Assembly: GCA_018657385.1 (NCBI GenBank)
Contig: JABHXF010000033.1
Location: forward strand, 1-64,000
DNA: 64,000 nucleotides
Source: Candidatus Woesearchaeota archaeon
GTDB taxonomy: Archaea > Nanobdellota > Nanobdellia > Woesearchaeales > DSVV01
Reading direction: 5' to 3'
Shown here: positions 1 to 8,966 of the stretch, piece after piece
How the letters are laid out: each line of letters begins with the position of its first letter
Position numbering within the stretch: position 1 is the stretch's first letter
Notes under the pieces: model-generated
What the model was told of the DNA's origin: nothing
What the model saw: only the letters and a program-made list of their open reading frames with translations
Databases searched by the model: none
Made by a program: the position numbers and the translations under genes

Positions 1-3
1 ATA

Positions 4-23
4 CTCCATGCTTCAGCATGGGG
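4..23 (+). other. Hairpin resembling an IS200/IS605 right end
   Basis: An 8-bp stem (CTCCATGC with GCATGGGG, one T-G pair) closes a TTCA loop at the very edge of the window. IS200/IS605 elements usually end in such a subterminal hairpin just after tnpB, and a tnpB to the left of base 1 would fit. No transposase is visible here, so this is a weak inference. Bases 24-89 show no gene. Confidence 0.3.
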
Positions 24-89
24 ATAGTTGGCGAGACAATTTAAAATTGGCAAATTTTGATTATTACTTAGAACTACTTCTTTCCTTAT

Positions 90-785
90 CTATCCACCAC
101 TACCAATAGAATCATAAATAATAAAGCTCATTGTTTCATTAAATTTACTTGTATATTTCCAGAATTTATATTCTTGGGCTTCATCCCATGAAACTGAATT
201 ATGTCCACTCATATCTCCAACAGAATTTCCACTCATTAATGCATTCATCTGGATTCTTCTTACAATATCTTTGATTTCTTTGAAAGTTACAACTTCTTGT
301 CCCCATTCAAATTTTCTTTTCTTTTCTTCACCTTCATCTGGTTGGTAGGCTTTGTAAGCTTCTGTTGCATATTGTGCTTCTTTTAAATATTCACTAAGAA
401 ATCTTTTATATTGTTCAAGTTGTTTTTCATATTGTTCAAGATGTATTTTCTCAAATCCATCCATTCCAAGTGTAATTGCTTCAACTTGTTCATCTAATTC
501 TTCTTTATGTTTTTCAGATTCATCAATTATTATTACAATACTCTTGTCTTTTTTTTCCTTCTTTGTTTTTATTTTTTTGACAAGCTCACTATCTTCTTTT
601 GTTTTAGCCTTTCTGTTATTGGATTTTGTAGTTTTTAAGTGTGATTTATTTGGTATGTGATATTTTGGGTTAAGATTTAGTCCATTAACTAGGCTTAATA
701 CTATATTTAAATCAAAATTAACAATATTTGGTATATTTGTATTTGGTGTTACTATAACATCTGGTATTTTAATATCTATCCCCAT
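90..785 (-). CDS. Hypothetical charged, probably alpha-helical protein
   Basis: I do not recognise this 231-residue protein. The first 45 residues are rich in Asn, Ile, Val and Pro. Residues about 55-85 are very Lys/Glu-rich, and about 95-150 look like a long amphipathic helix with repeated Glu-Gln-Tyr-Lys spacing. The C-terminal third is mixed and polar. There is no signal peptide or membrane segment. A TATA-like TTTAAA about 27 nt before the ATG suggests its own leaderless transcript, although it lies 96 nt downstream of ahcY on the same strand. A cytoplasmic or surface-associated structural role is possible, but no function can be assigned. Confidence 0.6.
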   Translation of the reverse strand: MGIDIKIPDVIVTPNTNIPNIVNFDLNIVLSLVNGLNLNPKYHIPNKSHLKTTKSNNRKAKTKEDSELVKKIKTKKEKKDKSIVIIIDESEKHKEELDEQVEAITLGMDGFEKIHLEQYEKQLEQYKRFLSEYLKEAQYATEAYKAYQPDEGEEKKRKFEWGQEVVTFKEIKDIVRRIQMNALMSGNSVGDMSGHNSVSWDEAQEYKFWKYTSKFNETMSFIIYDSIGSGG

Positions 786-881
786 GATTATTTAAAATGA
801 AATGCCTGTTTAAATAGATTTGGGTTTTAGAAAATAGATGATTAAATAATAATAAAAAAGAAATAATAAAAAAGTATGTTT

Positions 882-2144
882 TTAGGTCCCTTCTTCCCAA
901 CTTGTTAGGTATTTTTTTTGCTCTTCTGTTAATTCATCAATAACAATACCCATTGCTTCTAATTGAAGACCTGCAATATGATCATCCATTTCTTCAGGTA
1001 AGAAGATTACTTCTGGCTTTAATTGTCCTCTATTCTTAACAAGATATTCACATGCCAATGCTTGACCACAGAAACTAGTTGACATAACTTCACTAGGATG
1101 TCCTTCTGCTGCAGCAAGATTAATTAATCTACCTTCTCCACATATAAATATCTTTTTTCCATTAAGAACATATTCGTCCATGAAAGGTCTGATTCTTCTT
1201 TCACTACTTGCAATTTCTTTTAATCCTTTAATATCAATTTCAATGTCAAAATGACCTGAGTTAGCAACAATTGCACCATTTTTCATTTCTTTCATGTGTT
1301 CTGTTCTAATTACATGTTTATTACCTGTAACCGTAAGGAATATATCTCCTTCTTTACATGCATCTTCCATTTTCATTACTCTAAAACCATCCATTCTTGC
1401 TTGTAATGCTGGGAAATTTGCAACTTCTGTTACAATTACATTTGCTCCATGTCCTCGTGCAGAATGAGCAAAGCCCTTTCCACAACTTCCATAACCTAAA
1501 ACAACAACACTTTTACCAGCAAATAGTATATTAGTTGCCCTAATTATTCCATCCATAGTTGATTGAGCAGTTCCATAAACATTGTCTAATAAATGTTTAG
1601 TTTTATTATCATTAACTGCAACTACTGGATATTTTAATGCATTATCTCTTACCATTGATTTAAGTCTAATTATGCCTGTAGTTGTTTCTTCACATCCACC
1701 AATTAATTCAGGGATAAGTGAAGTATGATTTTTATGAATTTCACTAACTAAATCACACCCATCATCTATTGTGATATGTGGTTTAAAATTAATGATACTT
1801 GTTATATATCTATAATAATCTTCATTTGTTTCGCCTTTATAACCCCAAACTTTTACACCTTCTTCAGCTAGTGCAGCAGCGACGTCATCTTGAGTTGATA
1901 ATGGATTACATCCAGTGATTGCAACATCTGCACCACCTGCTATTAATGTTTTTACAAGAACAGCTGTTTCTTTTGTAACATGGAGTGCCATTCCAATTCT
2001 GATTCCTTGCAATGGTTTTTCTAATTCAAATTTTTTTTTGATTTTTAATAATGCACCCATATTACTCTCTGCAAGTTCAATATTCATTTTACCTTGTTTT
2101 GCTAAGGTTATATCTTTAACTTCATAATTTTCTGTTGTATTCAT
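882..2144 (-). CDS. ahcY: Adenosylhomocysteinase (S-adenosylhomocysteine hydrolase)
   Basis: The enzyme hydrolyses S-adenosylhomocysteine to adenosine and homocysteine and so relieves inhibition of methyltransferases; some archaeal homologues prefer the inosyl analogue. The 420-residue product matches the archaeal length. Visible motifs are the substrate-domain DDGCDL, the NAD-binding loop GYGSCGKG near residue 220 and GHFDIEID near residue 300. An ATG 24 nt further upstream is open, but GGAGG lies 8 nt before the internal ATG at 2144, so I use that start. It is divergent from the surface-protein gene. The identification is secure; the preferred purine is not decided by sequence. Confidence 0.96.
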   Translation of the reverse strand: MNTTENYEVKDITLAKQGKMNIELAESNMGALLKIKKKFELEKPLQGIRIGMALHVTKETAVLVKTLIAGGADVAITGCNPLSTQDDVAAALAEEGVKVWGYKGETNEDYYRYITSIINFKPHITIDDGCDLVSEIHKNHTSLIPELIGGCEETTTGIIRLKSMVRDNALKYPVVAVNDNKTKHLLDNVYGTAQSTMDGIIRATNILFAGKSVVVLGYGSCGKGFAHSARGHGANVIVTEVANFPALQARMDGFRVMKMEDACKEGDIFLTVTGNKHVIRTEHMKEMKNGAIVANSGHFDIEIDIKGLKEIASSERRIRPFMDEYVLNGKKIFICGEGRLINLAAAEGHPSEVMSTSFCGQALACEYLVKNRGQLKPEVIFLPEEMDDHIAGLQLEAMGIVIDELTEEQKKYLTSWEEGT

Positions 2145-2506
2145 GGTTATTTCCTCCAAATTTTGCAATTTTATAAAGATTTATTGTTATTTACTATTAC
2201 TATTTAACAAATAATTGGCTAAATTTAATAATTTAAGTTAATTTATAATTGAAATAATTAATATGTTTATTAATTATTCGGTAATTAAATTCGTGTTTGT
2301 ATACAGCAATAGTACCTCTGTTGTGTATTTATTATCTCCTATTAAGTTAAAACAAACCATTCAAAATACGCTTTTTAAATTTTATGAAACACCGAAACAT
2401 TTAAATAGGGGTTTATTAATAATTTTATTAATATAATTTAATTAATTTTATTTTTAAGTTATAATCAATTTCCAAAAAAAAATGTTTAAAAAAAGAGGTG
2501 TAAAAT
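2145..2506. promoter_or_regulatory. Divergent promoter region between ahcY and the surface-protein gene
   Basis: This 362-bp AT-rich gap holds no gene that I can support. For the rightward gene, TTTAAATA at 2400-2407 is a TATA candidate that would give a leader of roughly 75 nt, and GAGGTG at 2495-2500 precedes its ATG. For ahcY, GGAGG lies just upstream of the start. I see no strong hairpin here and no copy of the three-way-junction element. Confidence 0.5.
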
Positions 2507-5500
2507 ATGTTAGGTAGAAAAATTCTATTAGGTTTAATTATATTATTATGTGTTGTTTTGACTACAACAATGGCTTTTGCAGCTAATGTTTATTTTGAGG
2601 CGTACGATGCTTTAGCTGAAAACAAAAACTATACTCTAGGGGAGGCAACATTCGGTGGTCAGCTTTCAGGAGAGAACACATTGATCTTATCTGCATACTT
2701 ATGGGCAGATGGAGACCAAAACTTAAGTAGCCTGAATTTAACAATATATAACCTAGGAAGTTTTTCTAATGATACCTTAGCAAATCTTACTCAAACTAAT
2801 AGTAGTGGGATATTTATTACATATGATAATGATACTAATACTAATACAGTTGATCCTATTGTTACCTTGTTGGGTGCTCCAACTTGGAACTCAACAAGTG
2901 ATGGAATCAAATATCATATTAATTTTACATTTGATAATACCACTAATCCTATAAATCTTTCAAAATCAAAACCTGCTAGTCCTAACCTAGAAATCAGGTT
3001 TAATATTTCAGATACATTAGCAAATGTAGATAGTGCATTATTTGCTGTTGGATTTGATAGTGCAGCTACATTTGGAACTAGCGGAAATACATCTATTAAT
3101 TTTAATAGTTCACTTAACTCATCATATGTTAAGATGGACACATATGCAGCAAACTTCTCAACAGCTTATACAAGAGATGCAGACAAGTCTGGTGGGGTAG
3201 ATTCCTTGGTTGTTACTTTTAATGAACCAATTGATGATACTAATTTAGCAAATGGATGCTTTGGTGTTAATGGAACAAGTAGTACTGTATCAGTTGAAAC
3301 AGGTGAAACAGCAAACGATTCAATTGTTTTCCTTAATTTTACAAATAATATCCAATTTACAAATGCAACACCTCAATATAATTATACAAATAATAATAGT
3401 TGTAATCTAACTGACTTTGCAGGTAATCCAATTGGAATACAAACAAATACAAGTGCAGATGGTGCGCTACCAGCTTTCATGTATGCTAGTACATATGATA
3501 TAGATGGGGATGGTGCAGTTGACTATATTAACATAACATTGAGTGAAGCTTTAACAGTAGGTAATGTTTCATCATCAGCATTTACTGGTAATGTTAGTTT
3601 AGGTCAAGATACAACTCATGGTAAAAACACTTTTGAAATTGAAAGCGCTTCAATAATGAACTCTACAGTTAGATTAGTATTAAATGATAGTTATGCAATT
3701 GGTACTGGTGCAATTTTATTATCTTATTCTCCAGGTGACATAAATGATACATATGGTAATTTAACTTTAGCAAATGGTTCAATTAGGGTAGAAGATAATA
3801 TGAGTGCAGTATTATTAACTGCAAAAACATATGATAGGGATTCAAATGGGAATTTGGATTCTATAGCATTAAATTATTCAGAAGGTATTGGTAAATATGT
3901 TTTTGGTACTGCAACAGCTGCTTTAAATTCTTCAGCTAATATAACTCTTAACCTTGTTGGTAGTGAAGCATTTACATATGATACAGACAATAATTATGAT
4001 GGAGTAAATGACAGTGTTATTTATTTAAATTTTACAGGAGCGGATTATCTTACTGATGCAACTCCTTTAGTAAATGTGACTGTTAATACTACAACTTCTA
4101 ACAATATTTATTTAACAGATTTAGCAGGTGTAAATGTTACTAACACAATTAATAATCAATCAGTTGACAGAGCTGGACCAGCATTTTTAGTTTCCACATC
4201 ATATGACACTGATGGTGATGGTGCTCTTAATTATATTAACATAACAATGAGTGAGTTTTTAACAGCTGGAAATCATTCAACTGGTGTGTTTGATATTGCA
4301 AATGTTAGTATTGGTCAGGATACTACAAAAGGATTAGTAACATTAACTATAGGTAGTGTAGTTACTATAAATGATCAAATAAACATTGCCTTTGATGATA
4401 CTGTTTTTGGAACAGGTGCAGTAACTTTATCTTATACTGGTACAACAGTTAATGATAGTAGTGGTAATACTAACACTGCTCCAGTAAATGCTACCATAAC
4501 AACTGTTGATTCAGCGGCTGCTGTATTACTAAATGCATATACTCTTGATAGAAGCAGAAATGGTTATGTTGATGGTGTAAGATTAAACTTTTCAGAAGGT
4601 ATTGGTAATAATACTTGGGGAACTGCAACAGCTGCATTAAATGCTTCAGCTAATATAAGTATTGGAATTGAAACATTAAGTTTTGATCCTGATGCAGATT
4701 ATGATGGAGTAAATGATAGTGTTATTTATCTGAACTTTACAGGTACAACTTATTTATCAAATGAGACACCTGTAGTTAATATCTCTGTTAATAAAACAAC
4801 AAACAATGTTTATTTAGCAGACCTTGCAGGTAATAATATTAGTTATTCCATAAATAATGCAACAATAGATAAAGCTGTACCATCAATTTGGATCAAACAA
4901 ACTCTGGATTATACAAGATCTGGTTATGTTGAATCTATTAATATTACCTTTTCAGAGCAGATGAATGATTCAACATGTGATGCTGCAAACTTTTCAATAG
5001 AGGGAGTTTCAGATTATACATTAAGAACAATAACTGCAAATGACAACTATTTTCATTTAGTTATTTCAACAACTCTTGATACAAATGAAACATTAACTGC
5101 AAATTATACAATAGGTGGAACAGAGAATTGTCGTGACCTTGCACAAAATGTATTAGCAACAAATAATTCTGCTGTAAAAGCACCTGATATGGCATATCCA
5201 CAGATTAGATATGCAGTTGCAAGTGATAATAGTAATCAAGTACAAGGAATTGATGAAGATGATACTCTTGTATTAAGTTTTAGTGAGCCAGTTAATCTTA
5301 CAGGTGCATTGTCAGTTGTTCCTTCAACTGTTGGTCCTGTACTTAACAATAGTTTGATCTTTTTTACCAATACTCCATTGAAGATTTTTGATATTGCAAA
5401 TGCATCTTTCAATGCACTAAATACATCATTGACTATTTATTTCAACTCAACAAGATCTACAATAGCAGATGGTGATGTCCTCTTTGGAAATATGAGTATT

Positions 5501-5980
5501 CAGGATTTGAATGGTAACCTTGGAATAGCTGATAATAAAACTAATGTAAGTATTACTGGTACTTTCTTTACTCAATCACCAAGTGGTACTAGTCCAGGTG
5601 GTGGTGGTCCAAGTGATGATCCAGAAGATCCAGAAGAAGTTGAAGAAGATACATCAAGTGATTTAGATGCATTATTAGCAAGTTGGGAAGCAGCAGGTAC
5701 AGGTGATGAATCAACACCAACAACAAGTGGTGGATCATCTACTGATGATGATGAACAAGAACTTGGTGCAGAAGGAGCAGGAACTGAAGAAGGAGGAGAA
5801 TCTGGAGCAGGAGCAGGAGATGTTACAGGTGAAGGAACTTCAGAAGAGAATTTAGTTGGAAAAGGAAGCTCTAAGTTAATGGCTGGTAAAACAAGCAAGA
5901 TAATAGCAGTAATTGTAATTTTGTTATTGATTGTTGGTTTAGTAGCTTTACTGCAAAGCAAGAAATTTAAAACATTATAA
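2507..5980 (+). CDS. S-layer-like surface protein with repeated acidic-loop domains
   Basis: This 1157-residue protein has a typical signal peptide (residues 1-26, ending near AFA/AN). A repeated ectodomain follows, then a Gly/Ser/Asp/Glu-rich stalk (about 1020-1115) and one C-terminal membrane helix (about 1127-1148) with a short basic tail. Acidic loops of the form D-x-D-x-D/N-G-x-x-D followed by a beta-strand ending in SE recur near residues 222, 331, 441, 566, 678 and 799, and look like calcium sites between Ig-like domains. Asn-X-Ser/Thr sequons are extremely dense, suggesting N-glycosylation. GAGGTG precedes the ATG. It is probably the main cell-wall protein or a large adhesin; the choice is inference. 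Confidence 0.8.
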   Translation: MLGRKILLGLIILLCVVLTTTMAFAANVYFEAYDALAENKNYTLGEATFGGQLSGENTLILSAYLWADGDQNLSSLNLTIYNLGSFSNDTLANLTQTNSSGIFITYDNDTNTNTVDPIVTLLGAPTWNSTSDGIKYHINFTFDNTTNPINLSKSKPASPNLEIRFNISDTLANVDSALFAVGFDSAATFGTSGNTSINFNSSLNSSYVKMDTYAANFSTAYTRDADKSGGVDSLVVTFNEPIDDTNLANGCFGVNGTSSTVSVETGETANDSIVFLNFTNNIQFTNATPQYNYTNNNSCNLTDFAGNPIGIQTNTSADGALPAFMYASTYDIDGDGAVDYINITLSEALTVGNVSSSAFTGNVSLGQDTTHGKNTFEIESASIMNSTVRLVLNDSYAIGTGAILLSYSPGDINDTYGNLTLANGSIRVEDNMSAVLLTAKTYDRDSNGNLDSIALNYSEGIGKYVFGTATAALNSSANITLNLVGSEAFTYDTDNNYDGVNDSVIYLNFTGADYLTDATPLVNVTVNTTTSNNIYLTDLAGVNVTNTINNQSVDRAGPAFLVSTSYDTDGDGALNYINITMSEFLTAGNHSTGVFDIANVSIGQDTTKGLVTLTIGSVVTINDQINIAFDDTVFGTGAVTLSYTGTTVNDSSGNTNTAPVNATITTVDSAAAVLLNAYTLDRSRNGYVDGVRLNFSEGIGNNTWGTATAALNASANISIGIETLSFDPDADYDGVNDSVIYLNFTGTTYLSNETPVVNISVNKTTNNVYLADLAGNNISYSINNATIDKAVPSIWIKQTLDYTRSGYVESINITFSEQMNDSTCDAANFSIEGVSDYTLRTITANDNYFHLVISTTLDTNETLTANYTIGGTENCRDLAQNVLATNNSAVKAPDMAYPQIRYAVASDNSNQVQGIDEDDTLVLSFSEPVNLTGALSVVPSTVGPVLNNSLIFFTNTPLKIFDIANASFNALNTSLTIYFNSTRSTIADGDVLFGNMSIQDLNGNLGIADNKTNVSITGTFFTQSPSGTSPGGGGPSDDPEDPEEVEEDTSSDLDALLASWEAAGTGDESTPTTSGGSSTDDDEQELGAEGAGTEEGGESGAGAGDVTGEGTSEENLVGKGSSKLMAGKTSKIIAVIVILLLIVGLVALLQSKKFKTL

Positions 5981-6074
5981 ATTTCTTTTTTTATTTTTTT
6001 ATTCTTATTCTTTTAATTATTTTTGTATGTTTTTTAGAATATTTATTTTTAAATCCAACAACATGCTTGGATAA

Positions 6075-6165
6075 GAAAATAACAACATGGCCAGGCGAGC
6101 CATTAGGCGAGTAGGATATTTTACGAAGTAAAATGTCCGTCTGTGCCGTGGTTGTTGTTATTTTC
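6075..6165 (+). repeat. Three-way-junction GA element, copy 1
   Basis: The outer stem GAAAATAACAAC/GTTGTTGTTATTTTC encloses the clamp GGC-CAG with CTG-T-GCC (bulged T). Next comes hairpin GC-GA-GCC-ATTA-GGC-GA-GT, a single A, an 11-bp hairpin opened by GGAT and closed by GTCC, and the linker GT. It lies between two convergent genes. A stray AAATCCAACAACAT at about 6052-6064 matches the left arm of copy 9 and may be a remnant of another copy. Confidence 0.8.
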
Positions 6166-6193
6166 GACATAATATAAATAAGAAAATAATCTT

Positions 6194-6429
6194 CAACAAA
6201 AAGAGCCTTCGGCCTGTTAAAAAAGTAACAAAGAAAAATAAAAAGAGAACATCTCCAACAAAAAGAGCCTGCCGGCTTGTTAAAAAAGTAACAAAGAAAA
6301 TAAAAAGAGAACATCTTCAACAAAAAGAGCCTACGGCCTGTTAAAAAAGTAACAAAGAAAAATAAAAAGAGAACATCTCCAACAAAAAGAGCCTGCTGCC
6401 TGTTAAAAAAGTAACAAAGAAAAATAAAA
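6194..6429 (-). repeat. Four tandem 62-bp hairpin and T-tract units (terminator array)
   Basis: Units start at 6194, 6256, 6318 and 6380 with an exact 62-bp period; the last is incomplete. Each carries GCC-loop-GGC inside AACAAAAAGAGCC...TGTTAAAAAAG, and the variation is mostly in the loop. Read on the minus strand, each unit gives T-rich tracts and a short hairpin followed by CTCTTTTTG, directly after the stop of the PfkB gene. Repeated transcription termination for that gene is the natural reading. Confidence 0.75.
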
Positions 6430-6433
6430 TAAA

Positions 6434-7333
6434 TTAAAATTCTCTCATTTTTTCAAACTCTTGGAATCTTTTATTAATTTCTTCCATGTTAAGAGTTTTT
6501 TGTCTTTCTAATGAAAAATCTTCAGCATTAAAGGATGCAATAGTTGATCCATAAATAATGGCTTTTCTTAAATTTGGTTCTGATATATCATCTGTTTTAG
6601 CCAACCATCCAATTAAGCCGCCTGCAAAGCTATCTCCACAACCAGTTGGGTCTTTGAGAACTTCTAATGGATAACCAGGGGCACTAAAATGTGTTGTTTG
6701 TGTGAATAATAATGCACCGTGTTCGCCTTTTTTAATTATTACATATTTTGGTCCTAAATTTAAAGCTTTATTTCCTGCATCTAATAAATTAACAGTTTCA
6801 AATAATAGACGAGCTTCTCCATCATTAATTAAAAGTAAATCTACTTTTTTAATGACTTCTATAAGGTGCTCTTTTTTGCTCTCAATCCAAAAATTCATAG
6901 TATCCATAGCAATAAGTTTTGGTTGGGATAATTGTTCTATTACTTTTAATTGCAGCTCAGGATCAATGTTACCTAATAAAATATATTCTGCATTTTTATA
7001 ACTTTCTGGAAGGTTTGCTGAGAATTCTGTTATTGAGTTTAGTTCTGTATTTAATGTTTTAGCTTCATTCATATCATATTCATATTCTCCTGACCATCTG
7101 AATGTTTTACCTTTGAACTCAATGCCACTCATATCTATATTTTTGTTAGTTAATAGGTTTTTATATTCTTCTGGAAAATCTTCTCCTGCTATTGAAACTA
7201 TACCAACATTAGTGAAAAAAGAAGATGCATATGAAGCATACACTGCACTTCCTCCAAGAATCGCTTTCATGTCTCCAAAAGGAGTTTTAACATCATCTAA
7301 ACCAATACTTCCTATGATTATTGTTTTTGCCAT
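6434..7333 (-). CDS. PfkB-family carbohydrate or nucleoside kinase
   Basis: The 299-residue protein is a ribokinase-fold kinase that transfers phosphate from ATP to a sugar or nucleoside hydroxyl. The N-terminus has IIIGSIGLDD and the substrate loop ILGGSAVYAS. The C-terminus has the family signature DPTGCGDSFAGGL near residue 230, including the catalytic Asp. A TATA-like AAATATATAAA about 25 nt upstream of the ATG suggests leaderless transcription. It is divergent from cca and followed by the 62-bp array. The substrate cannot be chosen from the sequence. Confidence 0.88.
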   Translation of the reverse strand: MAKTIIIGSIGLDDVKTPFGDMKAILGGSAVYASYASSFFTNVGIVSIAGEDFPEEYKNLLTNKNIDMSGIEFKGKTFRWSGEYEYDMNEAKTLNTELNSITEFSANLPESYKNAEYILLGNIDPELQLKVIEQLSQPKLIAMDTMNFWIESKKEHLIEVIKKVDLLLINDGEARLLFETVNLLDAGNKALNLGPKYVIIKKGEHGALLFTQTTHFSAPGYPLEVLKDPTGCGDSFAGGLIGWLAKTDDISEPNLRKAIIYGSTIASFNAEDFSLERQKTLNMEEINKRFQEFEKMREF

Positions 7334-7375
7334 GGCTTTTTGGGTAGGCTGATTATTTATATATTTTATTGAAAA

Positions 7376-7460
7376 TGCTTGTAAGGATTGTAGGGCTAGT
7401 AAGGTTTGTCAGGCCTTATTTGTCTTACGAACCTAACAAGCCTGAATAGCTTTACAAACA
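7376..7460. other. Imperfect inverted repeat in the pfkB/cca divergent gap
   Basis: The arms starting TGCTTGTAAGGATTG and ending AGCTTTACAAACA pair imperfectly over most of 85 bp. The best inner part is GTAAGGTT with AACCTAAC. It lies upstream of both TATA-like boxes, between two divergent genes, and could be an operator region or a decayed palindromic repeat. It does not match the three-way-junction element. Confidence 0.4.
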
Positions 7461-7502
7461 TTATCAATAACATTTTTAAACTTCCGAAATTATTTTGCTT
7501 AT

Positions 7503-8771
7503 ATGGACATATTTAACAAAGTTATTGCAAAACACCTGCCTAACAAAACAGAACAAGCTAGAATTAGGTCTGAAATAGATGAATTTATAGAAAACTTAGA
7601 AAAAGTAATGAAAAAGCAGGAGATTTTAGGAGAAGTAATGCTTGGTGGGAGTGCTGCTAAAGGTACATTCTTGATAAAAGATTTTGATGTTGATGTTTTT
7701 GTAAGGTTTGATTATGAATATAAAGATAAAGATTTATCACCTATGCTTGAATCTATGTTATTATCTATTAAAAAAATTAAGTTTGATAAAGTCCATGGTT
7801 CAAGAGATTACTTTCAATCTAAAACTAAAAAAATTAATTATGAAATTATTCCTGTTTTAAAAGTAGATGATCCTAAGAAAGCATTGAATGTAACTGATAT
7901 GAGTCCTTTGCATGTTAAATGGCTAAAAAAACATTTGTCTAAAAATCTTAGAAATGAAGTTGTCTTAGCAAAATTATTTTGTAAAGCACAACATGTTTAT
8001 GGTGCTGAATCATATATTCAGGGTTTATCTGGACATGTTTTAGATATTTTAATTGTTTATTATGGGAGTTTTTTGAAATTACTTAAAGCATCTCAAAATT
8101 GGGATTTACTTGGTAAAAAAAATGAAATAATTGATGTTGAAAAACATAATAGTGTTGGTAAATTGAATAAATCTAAAATATCTCCTTTAATTGTAATTGA
8201 TCCTATTCAACCAGAAAGAAATGCAGCAGCAGCTTTAAGTAAAGAAAAACTTAATATTTTTGTAATAGCTGCAAAAGAATTTTTAGATAAGCCACATGAA
8301 AAGTATTTTGCTAGAAAAGAATATAATTTAGATGATTTAAAAGCAATTAAAATAAAACATTGTGCTAGCTGGTTGTTGATTTTGGATATTAATGCTTTAA
8401 ATGGAAAAGAAGATATTGTTGGAGCAAAATTATTAAAATCATATAAACATATTTTAAGACATCTTAAAATTAATGAATTTACTGTTAAGGAATCAGGCTG
8501 GAAATGGGATAAGCAGAAAAAAGCTGAATTTTGGTATGTTATAGAAGAAGATAAATTGAGTAAATCTTTGGAAAGAATGGGTCCACCAGTATCAGCTAAA
8601 AATGCTGCAGAAGGTTTTAAATTAAAGCATAAAAAAGCATATGAAAGGGAAGATAGATTATATGCAATGGTGGAAAGGTTATTTAAAACACCTGATAAAT
8701 TAGCTAAATCAATGGTTAAGGAAGAATATGTTAAAGAAAAAATTAAGAGTGGAAAGTTAAAGGTGTATTGA
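7503..8771 (+). CDS. cca: CCA-adding enzyme (archaeal class I tRNA nucleotidyltransferase)
   Basis: The enzyme builds or repairs the 3' CCA of tRNAs from CTP and ATP. The 422 residues match archaeal class I enzymes in length. The nucleotidyltransferase motif GGSAAKGT followed by DFDVDVFVRF, near residues 48-70, supplies the catalytic carboxylates. Later parts fit the central, body and tail domains. A TATA-like TTTTTAAAC about 27 nt before the ATG suggests a leaderless message. No tRNA gene is seen in the window, so CCA addition is presumably needed for tRNAs encoded elsewhere. Confidence 0.95.
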   Translation: MDIFNKVIAKHLPNKTEQARIRSEIDEFIENLEKVMKKQEILGEVMLGGSAAKGTFLIKDFDVDVFVRFDYEYKDKDLSPMLESMLLSIKKIKFDKVHGSRDYFQSKTKKINYEIIPVLKVDDPKKALNVTDMSPLHVKWLKKHLSKNLRNEVVLAKLFCKAQHVYGAESYIQGLSGHVLDILIVYYGSFLKLLKASQNWDLLGKKNEIIDVEKHNSVGKLNKSKISPLIVIDPIQPERNAAAALSKEKLNIFVIAAKEFLDKPHEKYFARKEYNLDDLKAIKIKHCASWLLILDINALNGKEDIVGAKLLKSYKHILRHLKINEFTVKESGWKWDKQKKAEFWYVIEEDKLSKSLERMGPPVSAKNAAEGFKLKHKKAYEREDRLYAMVERLFKTPDKLAKSMVKEEYVKEKIKSGKLKVY

Positions 8772-8832
8772 TAATTTATTTATAATGTTGTATGTGTGAA
8801 TTGAAAATTTGATTTAGATTTAATAGTATTTA

Positions 8833-8921
8833 AAAAACAACAACAATCCTGGCACAGACGGACATTTGCTACGCAAATATCTTACTCGCCTAACGGCTCG
8901 CCTGGCCAAGTTGTTGTTTTT
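8833..8921 (-). repeat. Three-way-junction GA element, copy 2
   Basis: On the minus strand the outer AAAAACAACAAC/GTTGTTGTTTTT stem leads through a small internal loop to GGC-CAG/CTG-T-GCC. Then come hairpin GC-GA-GCC-GTTA-GGC-GA-GT, a single A, hairpin AGATATTTGC-GTA-GCAAATGTCC and linker GT. The first G of the usual GGA is A here, which costs one pair. It is antisense to both flanking genes. Confidence 0.8.
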
Positions 8922-8966
8922 CACTTTGAAATGAATGGAAAATAGAATTTAATTAATAAAATAAAT

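Noticed and set aside
5572-5961. 129-codon minus-strand frame opposite the surface protein stalk
   Set aside because: Low-complexity Ser/Pro/Val product caused by the Gly/Ser/Glu-rich codons on the real strand.
5991-6323. 110-codon minus-strand reading frame with repeated FLCYFFN motifs
   Set aside because: It runs through the 62-bp tandem array and GA element copy 1. The repeats in the protein are translated DNA repeats, with no ribosome site or family pattern.
6194-6429. CRISPR array
   Set aside because: The period is 62 bp, but the whole unit including the would-be spacer is nearly identical in all copies, and no cas genes are near.
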